This document shows positions 8,900-16,672 of a stretch of 64,000 bases of DNA, piece after piece. Each line of letters begins with the position of its first letter. Positions within the stretch are counted from its first letter, which is position 1. The notes under the pieces are model-generated. The model was given only the letters and a program-made list of their open reading frames with translations. It did no database searches and was not told where the DNA came from. Source of the DNA: an uncultured Methanobrevibacter sp. (GTDB taxonomy: Archaea; Methanobacteriota; Methanobacteria; Methanobacteriales; Methanobacteriaceae); assembly GCF_902801725.1 (NCBI RefSeq), contig NZ_CADCJB010000004.1:1-64000 (forward strand), written 5' to 3'. The position numbers and the translations under genes are program-made.

Positions 8900-9772
8900 T
8901 TACAATTTCAAACACGCAACTCTCGGTTCGACAAAACAGGAGGGTCTGACAGAAACTATTCTTACGCCACTCGCTCTTTGATTGCCAATATTTACATAAG
9001 AGCCTAAAACTGTTGTTTTTCCTCCAAAACCTAATGGACCTATTTGAGTCTCATTTAACCTAGATGTAACAAAGTCTTCAACTTCATTCTGGTCATCTAA
9101 ATTTCCATAAGCTATCGATTTCAGCAAAAGAGATGTCGCTTCAAAATGAGTTCTTCCAATCCCGATTGATGGAATTGACGGAGTGCAACCCAACATTTTT
9201 AAAGAATCCTCCAGCCAATCAACAGCAGTATTGATAACATTTGAAAAAGAGCGTTTATGATATGCCCTAAATGTCTTAGCCCTTATTTCAGGACCCCCTC
9301 CTTCAAGCAAAAAGTGAATATTTAATGTATCCGAAGAGATATCCCTTTTATAGGTTGATTCATCACCAGCAGAATCTATCAAAATTGGAGCCGGCTTAAG
9401 CATTCCCGGTTTTTCAAATAAACCTTGGCTCTGTTCAATCCGTTCTATTTCATTGCCCCTGACTGCCATGGGCCTTGCAGGGAGACTGTTCAATCCCAAT
9501 TCAATTCCCTGATGAATCTGACCAATAAGTTCACCGGTAATCTGTCTTTCCGAACCCAATTCAATTATAACATGAGCGATTCCCGTATCATCACATAAAG
9601 GAAATTGACTCTCCTGCGCGATTTCATAGTTTTTTAAAATCTGATATAAGCACCAGGAGGCATTTTCGTTGGTTTCTATTTTAATGGCTCTTTTCAGTGC
9701 TTTCAGTTTATCATCAGACAGCTTTGTTGAAGCTTCTATAATGGAATTGGAAATCTCTTCAATAATATCCAT
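8900..9772 (-). CDS. Class I fumarate hydratase-like alpha subunit
   Basis: Fe-S hydro-lyase of the class I fumarase/tartrate dehydratase alpha family, 290 residues. CDDTG (Cys60), LGCTPSIPSIGIG (Cys196) and cysteines near the C-terminus (279, 287) are candidate 4Fe-4S ligands. GGGPE near 158-162 corresponds to the GGG(S)E loop. The frame is open further upstream, but the start at 9772 (MDIIEEIS) is preceded by GTGATT and falls just after the stop of the neighbouring gene. The earlier in-frame start would lie inside that gene. No beta subunit is encoded in this window, although class I enzymes need the beta domain. The substrate may be fumarate (incomplete reductive TCA route) or another hydroxy-dicarboxylate. 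Confidence 0.87.
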   Translation of the reverse strand: MDIIEEISNSIIEASTKLSDDKLKALKRAIKIETNENASWCLYQILKNYEIAQESQFPLCDDTGIAHVIIELGSERQITGELIGQIHQGIELGLNSLPARPMAVRGNEIERIEQSQGLFEKPGMLKPAPILIDSAGDESTYKRDISSDTLNIHFLLEGGGPEIRAKTFRAYHKRSFSNVINTAVDWLEDSLKMLGCTPSIPSIGIGRTHFEATSLLLKSIAYGNLDDQNEVEDFVTSRLNETQIGPLGFGGKTTVLGSYVNIGNQRASGVRIVSVRPSCFVEPRVACLKL

Positions 9773-9776
9773 AAAA

Positions 9777-10679
9777 TCACTCAGGAATTGATAAATCACT
9801 GGAATCTTTTGGAGAGGAGATGGCTTCCGGATAATAAGTATCAATGACTCTTTTAACTAGTTTAACTTGTTTTATGCGTGCTAGTGCTTCTTTTTCAGTT
9901 GTATCCCAATTATGATTTGATGCAACTGAACCTCCAGTCTTGAGATAAACAGGAGAAGCCACCCTAATAAAATCAGGCACTTCATAATGCCTTATGAATC
10001 CTCCGGTTGATTTTGGATTTTCAGTATGCAGATCAATGGAAATGTCAATGGCATTCCTGATAGCTGCAATCATAGGAATTTGTAAATCTCGAACCGGATT
10101 TAAAGAATTAAGACCAATAGCTTCAAGCAATTTTGCTGAAGCAGGGTTGGAATGGCCCGCATGAGCAGATAATTTGAAATGAACATTTAAAGGAAGTTCA
10201 CCTGCCTTTCTCATTCTGTTTAAAACCCAAAGCAAACCTTCATCATAAAGCAAAATTCCACGAACTCCCAATCCGCAGGCTCTCTTAACATCTTCAATTG
10301 CATAGACTAAATTATCATAACCTCTTAATCTATAGCCAATCCTGCTTCCTTCTTTTGTGTGGACAGTGGCCGAAGTATCATAAGTTGCCCTTGGACCTAC
10401 AGCCAAAAACAGTTCGCAGCCATAATCAATAGCCAGACCGACCATTTCAGAAATCTCCTCGTCGGTCAACATCATTATTCCTTTAGTTTGAGTAACCCTA
10501 TGGATGAAAAGATCATTTTCGACTGATTCCCTTAAAAGGGCATCCATTGTCTTTGGTGATTGAATTCCAGGAACTTCAAAACGGTATTGTCCCCCATCCT
10601 TAAATCTTTTTTCCGATTTAAAATCACTGCATGTTTCTTCAATGCCAATTTGTTTAAGAAAATCTTTTGTATCATCCAT
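9777..10679 (-). CDS. U32-peptidase-like TIM-barrel protein, function unknown
   Basis: The 300-residue soluble protein reads as a TIM barrel, with successive strand motifs such as DYGCELFLAVGPRA, GVRGILLYDEGLL, NVHFKLSAHAGH and NAIDISIDLHTEN. It resembles proteins annotated as peptidase family U32, but I see no recognised protease active site, and many U32 members act in other chemistry. It lies five bases after the PrpD gene and five bases before the fumarase-like gene, so it is very likely co-transcribed and part of the same pathway. Conserved His and Asp residues (SAHAGHSNP, LHTENP) suggest a metal or carboxylate site. That is inference. Confidence 0.7.
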   Translation of the reverse strand: MDDTKDFLKQIGIEETCSDFKSEKRFKDGGQYRFEVPGIQSPKTMDALLRESVENDLFIHRVTQTKGIMMLTDEEISEMVGLAIDYGCELFLAVGPRATYDTSATVHTKEGSRIGYRLRGYDNLVYAIEDVKRACGLGVRGILLYDEGLLWVLNRMRKAGELPLNVHFKLSAHAGHSNPASAKLLEAIGLNSLNPVRDLQIPMIAAIRNAIDISIDLHTENPKSTGGFIRHYEVPDFIRVASPVYLKTGGSVASNHNWDTTEKEALARIKQVKLVKRVIDTYYPEAISSPKDSSDLSIPE

Positions 10680-10684
10680 GTTAT

Positions 10685-12094
10685 CTACTCATTTAATTTA
10701 TCAACAACAAACGCCATTGAATAATCTTCCAAATTATCAATAACAGTCAAATTTTTGACATCATAATATGGATTTAATTTTTTAAGCTTATCAATCAATT
10801 CCCTTAATTGGAACGGGTTTTCAAAATCCCCTTTTGGAAGTAAAGTTAAATTTTGGAACAGACCATTTCTAAATTGCTCATCCAATTTAATAATAACATT
10901 TGAAGGCCTTTTATCAGGATATAATGAATTCAGTTTCTCATCAGAAATCAGAATTGTTTTATTTGCTATATTTTTAATACTTTTTACAATATCAACACTG
11001 GAATAGTTATCCAAAAGACCGTATTCAATTAATTGGTTAATTTTATCAACACTGACTTCACCAACTACCAATGATATCGCTACGGCATAAGGCAAACTCT
11101 GTTTTAACTCTTCCAGATTCTTCGGATGGAAATTATTGTGTTCAGCTGCAATCTTATAGGTTTTAACGGCGACATTTTCGATGTGATTATATTCATCACC
11201 AATACTGGCTTTAATCTTTAATGCAGTATCGATTGAAGAATGAAGATGTCTGCAGAACGGATATTTCTTAAAGTAAATGTCCCTTACCCTTACTTTTCCA
11301 ACTTCCTTCAGTGCACTTTCCAGGGAAAAGTTCTCAGAATTAAAATCAGTATTATCATAAACCATTGTTTTTAAAAATCCTTCATCACCCTCAAATATTG
11401 TTTCACTACCAGTAAAACCATTTCGAGCCAACAATGCAGACAACAACCCATTATATGAAGCTTTTCCGGCATGCAATACTTTACCCATGGATCCTCCATG
11501 GTCTGATTCCAAAAGACCCGCAGCCTGAGTTCCACATAATCCTAATGCATGGACAATTTGTTTTTCATCAAGATCCAATAATTTAGATGCAACCGCACCT
11601 GCAATAAAAGTACCTATAGTTCCGGTTGTATGAAATCCTTTATTCCTATGCTCCGGATTAACCAATTTTCCAAGCAAGATTCCAACCTCATATCCTACGA
11701 TAACTCCTTCCAAGAATTCCTTTCCGCTCAAGTCATGACTTTGTGAAACTGCCAATGCTGTCGGAAATATGACAGCACCCAAATGAATTTGAGCACCCCT
11801 GTGACCATCATCCAGTTCAAGTACATGAGCTGCAACCCCATTTAAAAAAGCGGCACTCAGCATATCTGTTTTAGTTTTTCTACCTATGACTGATGCCTTT
11901 AAATTTAAATTTAAGTTTCCAGAAAATATCTCTTCAACTGTGTTGAAAGCTATATTTGAAGCATCTTCGGATGATCCTCTGTAGGTTACTCCAAAAAAGT
12001 CCAAAAAAGCGGCTTTTACAGTAGTGATGGATTCTACAGTTGCTTGTTCATACCTATAGTTTGAAATAAATTTAGAAATATTTTGTAAAAACAT
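10685..12094 (-). CDS. MmgE/PrpD family protein (2-methylcitrate dehydratase-like)
   Basis: The 469-residue protein is full length for the MmgE/PrpD family, which includes 2-methylcitrate dehydratase, cis-aconitate decarboxylase and iminodisuccinate-acting enzymes. Typical segments are LNGVAAHVLELDDGHRGA, HLGAVIFPTALAVSQ, GFHTTGTIGTF, HAGKASYNGLLSALLA and KKYPFCRHLHS. These enzymes need no Fe-S cluster. AGGTG lies five bases before the ATG at 12094. It is the first gene of the enzyme run that continues into the U32-like, fumarase-like and citrate-synthase-like genes. The exact reaction cannot be assigned, but a tricarboxylate or branched dicarboxylate substrate fits all neighbours. Confidence 0.88.
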   Translation of the reverse strand: MFLQNISKFISNYRYEQATVESITTVKAAFLDFFGVTYRGSSEDASNIAFNTVEEIFSGNLNLNLKASVIGRKTKTDMLSAAFLNGVAAHVLELDDGHRGAQIHLGAVIFPTALAVSQSHDLSGKEFLEGVIVGYEVGILLGKLVNPEHRNKGFHTTGTIGTFIAGAVASKLLDLDEKQIVHALGLCGTQAAGLLESDHGGSMGKVLHAGKASYNGLLSALLARNGFTGSETIFEGDEGFLKTMVYDNTDFNSENFSLESALKEVGKVRVRDIYFKKYPFCRHLHSSIDTALKIKASIGDEYNHIENVAVKTYKIAAEHNNFHPKNLEELKQSLPYAVAISLVVGEVSVDKINQLIEYGLLDNYSSVDIVKSIKNIANKTILISDEKLNSLYPDKRPSNVIIKLDEQFRNGLFQNLTLLPKGDFENPFQLRELIDKLKKLNPYYDVKNLTVIDNLEDYSMAFVVDKLNE

Positions 12095-12125
12095 AAAACA
12101 CCTATAATTAGTATATGTAAAAGGT

Positions 12126-12138
12126 ACTATTAAATAGT
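12126..12138. promoter_or_regulatory. 13-bp palindrome upstream of the PrpD gene
   Basis: ACTATTAAATAGT is a perfect dyad around a central A, about 32-44 bases upstream of the PrpD ATG. It overlaps the position expected for a TATA box (TTTAATAG on the minus strand). It may be an operator, or only a symmetric AT-rich promoter. Confidence 0.35.
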
Positions 12139-12186
12139 TAACTTACACTGTAAAACAATTTTTCAAAAGTGAATAAAAAAAATAAT

Positions 12187-12678
12187 TTAAACTGCTGGAA
12201 CTCCAGATAAGACCAGTACAATATGAGCCACTATAGCTGCACCATAATATGTTGCTGCAATAACCAGAACAGTTACAACAATTGCTTTCCAACCTAAAGC
12301 TTTGAATTCATCCCAGCTTTTACCCATTCCAATACCGACATATGCCAGGAATACGGTTACAATAGATAAAAGTTCTATTTTTGAAACATAATAAAGAACT
12401 ATCTTTGAAGTTGGCATTCCAGGAAATGCTACTATAATACCAATTATACTTATGTAAAGAATTGATGAAACATTGAATGGAAGTTCCCTTTCCAACCACA
12501 CACCTATAAGAGTGATTAACGATAGAATCCCCATACCGACTAAAGAATCTGAAATCGGATGCTTATATCCCAAATAATTACCAATTACAGTAATGACTGA
12601 AAATATTGCAAGCAGTAAAATCCAATTGAATATTCCATGAACTGAAACATTTTCCGAACCGTCTATCAAATCAGGCAT
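12187..12678 (-). CDS. Small membrane partner of DUF3100-type protein, copy 1
   Basis: The 163-residue protein has about five hydrophobic helices (about 16-34, 42-62, 70-86, 98-116, 130-155). Its start overlaps the stop of the upstream DUF3100-type gene by one base, so the two are coupled. It is nearly the same protein as the one at 13737-14225; for example the stretch HGIFNWILLLAIFSVITVIG is identical. The two-gene unit is probably a transporter or carrier for the carboxylates handled by the adjacent enzymes. That role is inferred only from location and membrane character. Confidence 0.75.
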   Translation of the reverse strand: MPDLIDGSENVSVHGIFNWILLLAIFSVITVIGNYLGYKHPISDSLVGMGILSLITLIGVWLERELPFNVSSILYISIIGIIVAFPGMPTSKIVLYYVSKIELLSIVTVFLAYVGIGMGKSWDEFKALGWKAIVVTVLVIAATYYGAAIVAHIVLVLSGVPAV

Positions 12679-13583
12679 TATTCATCCTCCTTTTTAACAA
12701 CAGAATCTTTTCCAATTTTAGGTTCCAGCCATTTATACATTCTTTCAGTTAATGGAAGTGCAACAAATATCACAATATATATTCCAACACAGAATGAAAG
12801 TAAATTACTGAATCCTGCAAATGCTTCTATTTGGGATTCCAAACCTGGAAATGCCGCAAGAGTCGGACCGATAGCAGCCGCATTCATACTGGCACTTCCT
12901 ACACCACTGGCCATAGCAAATGCATAAGGGTGCAACGGCAGGAAAGACAATGAAAATGTTACAAGGAAACTGATGAATATTGTACCAATTACAGTACCGA
13001 TGATAAATATGGCGAATACTCCTCTTGATTCAGGAGAATTGAATCCATATTTATCGACAACAACAGCAACATTCGGCTCACGACCAATTGAATTTGTCAT
13101 ACCAATAGCTTCTTCCTTAAATCCTAAAAGTAAAGCAACAGGGAGAATAAGAATTGTTGCCAAATGCCCCAATTCCTGTAAAATTAATGCAGGACCCATA
13201 TCAAAAATCAAAGAAATGGATTGGCCACTGGAAACAGCCAACTTTGCAATCAATACCCCAATAAAGAGCATCATTGCCCCCTCAGCAATACGGGCCTGTT
13301 TTCTTTGAATCCAAGTAATAGGCTTTGCCAAATAGAATACCAATCCTAAAACAATAGTATATATTAAAGGCATGATAGTGATAGCAACATCACCAGTTAA
13401 AGGAATTTTCTGAGTGCCTATCAATTCCGCAATGATTACCAAAATAAGTACAGTACCATGTAATCTGTAATCTCTCCATGGATTTTTCCTTAAAATCCGT
13501 TTATCCGTTTTTTCACGATAAATATGTTCAACTTGCCCATCATTATCTTTATTCGGAATAAGTACACACTCCCCACAAAGCAT
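12678..13583 (-). CDS. DUF3100-type multi-pass membrane protein, copy 1
   Basis: The 301-residue protein has a basic soluble N-terminus (about 1-45) and about eight membrane helices. Conserved features shared with copy 2 are TDxRILxKNPW, the amphipathic segment TWIQRKQARIAEGAMMLF, SIGREP and the glycine-rich ASGVGSASMNAAA loop followed by GPTLAAFP. I recognise the DUF3100 type. Family function is undescribed as far as I know, but the glycine/serine-rich re-entrant-looking loop and helix content suggest a transporter. The start at 13583 is an ATG without a good ribosome-binding site. A TATA element lies about 50 bases upstream. Confidence 0.78.
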   Translation of the reverse strand: MLCGECVLIPNKDNDGQVEHIYREKTDKRILRKNPWRDYRLHGTVLILVIIAELIGTQKIPLTGDVAITIMPLIYTIVLGLVFYLAKPITWIQRKQARIAEGAMMLFIGVLIAKLAVSSGQSISLIFDMGPALILQELGHLATILILPVALLLGFKEEAIGMTNSIGREPNVAVVVDKYGFNSPESRGVFAIFIIGTVIGTIFISFLVTFSLSFLPLHPYAFAMASGVGSASMNAAAIGPTLAAFPGLESQIEAFAGFSNLLSFCVGIYIVIFVALPLTERMYKWLEPKIGKDSVVKKEDE

Positions 13584-13627
13584 TAAAAATCAATTAAAAT
13601 GCTTAATAATATTACATTTCTTAAAAC

Positions 13628-13648
13628 ATATTATATAAATCATTAGTA
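13628..13648 (-). promoter_or_regulatory. Promoter of DUF3100 module copy 1
   Basis: On the minus strand ATACTAATGATTTATATAAT places a TATA box (TTTATATAAT) just after a TACTAAT element. It sits about 47-57 bases upstream of the ATG at 13583. The same TACTAAT-plus-TATA arrangement recurs before copy 2 at 15193-15209, so each module appears to have its own promoter, probably with shared control. Confidence 0.55.
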
Positions 13649-13736
13649 TCCAATCCACATAATTTCACAAAATATGAATTGGAATAAGAAAAAACAGATT
13701 AAAAATAACACAAAATGAGAATAAAAAGAGGAGCAA

Positions 13737-14225
13737 TCACATAGGAACTCCAGTCAATACCAATATTATATGAGCCACAATAGCCGAACCGAAATATGTT
13801 GAAGCTATAACCAACATTGTAATGATAATGGCTTTCCATCCGAGAGCTTTAAACTCATCCCAACTTTTTCCAATGCCAATACCAACATATGCCAGAAATA
13901 CTGTGACAATAGATAACAATTCAATTTTTGAAACATAATAAAGCACAGTTTCAGAAGTTGGAACTCCCGGAAAAGCTATAAAAATACCAATCAAACTTAT
14001 GTAAATGATTGAAGAAATGTTTAACGGAAGTCTACGCTCCATCCAAACACCAATTAATGTAATCAATGACAATATTCCCATTCCAATTAAAGAATCATAA
14101 ATCGGATGCTTATAACCCACATAATTACCAATAACAGTAATTACTGAAAATATGGCCAGCAGCAATATCCAATTAAAAATACCATGAGTGGATACATCAA
14201 TAGGTTCATCAATTAATTCAGACAT
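13737..14225 (-). CDS. Small membrane partner of DUF3100-type protein, copy 2
   Basis: The 162-residue protein has the same five-helix layout as the copy at 12187-12678, and most residues are identical (NWILLLAIFSVITVIGNY, KIELLSIVTVFLAYVGIG, GKSWDEFKALGWKAI). Differences concentrate in the N-terminus and a few conservative membrane positions. It is directly adjacent to its DUF3100-type partner (no intergenic base). The pair duplication looks like a tandem event followed by modest divergence. Confidence 0.75.
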   Translation of the reverse strand: MSELIDEPIDVSTHGIFNWILLLAIFSVITVIGNYVGYKHPIYDSLIGMGILSLITLIGVWMERRLPLNISSIIYISLIGIFIAFPGVPTSETVLYYVSKIELLSIVTVFLAYVGIGIGKSWDEFKALGWKAIIITMLVIASTYFGSAIVAHIILVLTGVPM

Positions 14226-15158
14226 TTATTCTCCCCCAACACCGTTTTCATCGTTTGACTCACTGCCTTTAGAAGACCTTCCAATTCTAGGTTCCAAAAA
14301 GTAATACATCTTTTCAGTGAACGGAATGGCAAGGAATATTACAATATAAATTCCGATAGAAAATGAAAGCAAATTACTGAATCCCGCAAATGCTTCAATG
14401 TTTGTTTCCAATGCCGGGAATGCTGCTAAAGTAGGGCCTAAAGCAGCGGCGTTCATACTGGCGCTACCAACACCACTGGCCATAGCAAATGCATATGGAT
14501 GTAATGGCAGCAATGTTGTGCTTAAACTTGCTAGGAAACTAATGAATACAGTACCGATCATAGTACCAATAATGAACAAGGCAAAAATTCCTCTTGATTC
14601 CGGAGAATTGAATCCATATTTATCGACAACAACAGCAACTTCAGGTTCACGACCAATGGAATTGGTCATACCAATAGCTTCCCTTTTAAATCCTAAAAGT
14701 ATAGCAACAGGAAGTGCTATAATAATTGTGGCCAAATGCCCCAGTTCCTGCAATAACAATGCAGGACCCATTTCAAAAATCAAATGCATTGATTGTCCGC
14801 TTGAAACTGCCAGTTTGGCGATTAATATGCCAATAAAAAGCATCATTGCCCCCTCAGCAATACGAGCCTGTTTTCTTTGAATCCAAGTAATAGGCTTTGC
14901 CAAATAGAATACCAATCCCAAAACCATCGAATAAAGCAACGGCATTATTGAAACTTCTACACCATTGGTTATCGGTATTTTAATAGGACCGATTAATTCA
15001 GCAATAATAACTAAAACAAGTACAGTACCATGTAATCTGTAATCTTTCCATGGGTTTTTCTTTAAAATTCTTCTATCCGTTTTTTCACGGTATATATGAT
15101 TAGTTTGATTATCATTATTAGATTTATCTGAAATAATACCCTCTCCCACCCAGCACAA
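14226..15158 (-). CDS. DUF3100-type multi-pass membrane protein, copy 2
   Basis: The 310-residue protein is a paralogue of the protein at 12678-13583, with the same eight-helix plan and the same RKQARIAEGAMMLFIG, SIGREP and ASGVGSASMNAAA motifs. It has an acidic C-terminal tail (SNDENGVGGE) not found in copy 1. The start is uncertain: the longest frame begins with TTG at 15158, but a GTG at 15149 followed by GGAGAGGGT is also possible. The homologous block starts only at about HIYREKTD. The TATA box at about 15193-15203 fits either start. Confidence 0.77.
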   Translation of the reverse strand: MCWVGEGIISDKSNNDNQTNHIYREKTDRRILKKNPWKDYRLHGTVLVLVIIAELIGPIKIPITNGVEVSIMPLLYSMVLGLVFYLAKPITWIQRKQARIAEGAMMLFIGILIAKLAVSSGQSMHLIFEMGPALLLQELGHLATIIIALPVAILLGFKREAIGMTNSIGREPEVAVVVDKYGFNSPESRGIFALFIIGTMIGTVFISFLASLSTTLLPLHPYAFAMASGVGSASMNAAALGPTLAAFPALETNIEAFAGFSNLLSFSIGIYIVIFLAIPFTEKMYYFLEPRIGRSSKGSESNDENGVGGE

Positions 15159-15192
15159 ATAATCATGCTTTATTCTTTAATTCATGTAAACT

Positions 15193-15209
15193 ATTATATA
15201 AATTAGTAG
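15193..15209 (-). promoter_or_regulatory. Promoter of DUF3100 module copy 2
   Basis: The minus strand reads TACTAATTTATATAATAG, the same TACTAAT element abutting a TATA box as found before copy 1. It lies about 40 bases upstream of the likely start codons. Confidence 0.55.
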
Positions 15210-15345
15210 GATTTATTTCTCAAAAGTTCCAATATTATGAAAAAAAATAAGGAAAAATCAAATAAAAGTTCACAAAAAGTGAATAGAAAAATATTGATAA
15301 AAATTAATTATATTTAATATAAAGAATAAAAAAAATGTTATTTTA

Positions 15346-16617
15346 TTATAAATCCATTCTACAAAGTGGCTTTGATAGATGCCTCCTTGCAGAAACAGGT
15401 GTTTCATAAAATTCGGAATTTTTCAAACTACGTGTGATTTTAATAGGAACTTTTTTATCAGATTTAACTCTATTCCCACAACGTTTACATTTAAAACCCT
15501 TATTTTTACCTGCAGATGTCATACTTTTTCCACATTCGCAAATCGGATTTTTATATTCAACATCATTTAACTTAATAACCTGAAACTTCTCGATATTGAA
15601 TGTATTCTGTTCACCAATTCCCCCAAAGACTCGAATAATATCTCCAGGCCGTAAGTGGGAAACCGTTTTTCTGAAATTTTTTGTTGGCTCATATGCACCA
15701 CATTCAATCTCTCCTGACTTATCAGATATGAAAAAGAACATGTGCCCCCCATCTATAATCCTAGGCTTGTTTTTCACTTCACCAACAACCTCATAACAGC
15801 CGAACTGTTCCATCTCAGAAATGGACTCTGCCTTTTGGATATGCATGTCAGTGTGCTGATTGGTTTTGAAAATGCACCAATCGACAATAGGCTCACCCAC
15901 CTCAACAATTTCTTTTGCCTCTTTCAGCGCTTCGACATTATTGGATCTGATGCCGTATAAAACCGGACATGGAGTTTTCGGCTCTATTGCAATGTAATTT
16001 TCAGAATAGTCAATATTTTCAAAAGTATCGGGAAATGTCTTTTTATCCATCAGATAAACTGATTCATAATCAATCCGGCGTTTTGTTCCATAATTTTCAG
16101 CGCTTCTGTATGCAAGCAGTTCATAGGTATAATCAGACAAAGGAAGGCTGATGGCAGCTATTGATCCTATGATGCCTCTTCCCTTTTTGAATTTATGAAT
16201 TTCACATCCCACAGATTTCCCAAACTCTTCAGCCTCTTCGATTGTAATGAACTCATAAATTGCCCTGAATGCGTAGTTTTCCATTTTTTCAGTTATTTCA
16301 CCATCATAGAATATTACTCCAGGATTGGTATTGTCACAGTCAAACATGGATAATTTTTCGACTTCCTCCAATACAATTTGGCGGGCCAGACCTGCCTTGT
16401 CATTGTTTAAAATCTTTAAACTGACACCACCATTCCCGCGAGTTTTAAATCTTGCAAATGGATTCAACCTGATTAGTCTCGGATAGTCAACCAGTTCAAT
16501 TCCATTATCATTAAACTTATTGATAATCTGACTTGCCAAATAGGTAGTGCACATCCCGTCAGGGGAGTCCGTATCATCTATTCCGATATATAAATACTTA
16601 ATTACAATCACCTTCAA
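15346..16617 (-). CDS. tiaS: tRNA(Ile2) 2-agmatinylcytidine synthetase
   Basis: TiaS converts C34 of the tRNA(Ile) CAU anticodon to agmatidine so that it reads AUA. The N-terminus carries the catalytic start YLYIGIDDTDSPDGMCTTYLA. RLIRLNPFARFKTRGNGG follows, then an OB-fold region, and a C-terminal zinc ribbon (CECGKS ... FKCKRCGNR) near residues 358-383. About 415-423 residues is normal. The start is unusual: the longest frame opens with TTG at 16617 and GTG is at 16611, but the ribosome-binding site GGTGAT (16606-16611) would best serve the ATT codon at 16602 (giving x-KYLYIGIDD). It diverges from the regulator gene at 16673 across about 55 bases. Confidence 0.95.
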   Translation of the reverse strand: MKVIVIKYLYIGIDDTDSPDGMCTTYLASQIINKFNDNGIELVDYPRLIRLNPFARFKTRGNGGVSLKILNNDKAGLARQIVLEEVEKLSMFDCDNTNPGVIFYDGEITEKMENYAFRAIYEFITIEEAEEFGKSVGCEIHKFKKGRGIIGSIAAISLPLSDYTYELLAYRSAENYGTKRRIDYESVYLMDKKTFPDTFENIDYSENYIAIEPKTPCPVLYGIRSNNVEALKEAKEIVEVGEPIVDWCIFKTNQHTDMHIQKAESISEMEQFGCYEVVGEVKNKPRIIDGGHMFFFISDKSGEIECGAYEPTKNFRKTVSHLRPGDIIRVFGGIGEQNTFNIEKFQVIKLNDVEYKNPICECGKSMTSAGKNKGFKCKRCGNRVKSDKKVPIKITRSLKNSEFYETPVSARRHLSKPLCRMDL

Positions 16618-16672
16618 ATAATAACATATATTATAGTTATAACAATATATAGTTTACAAAGGGGCAAGTTGA

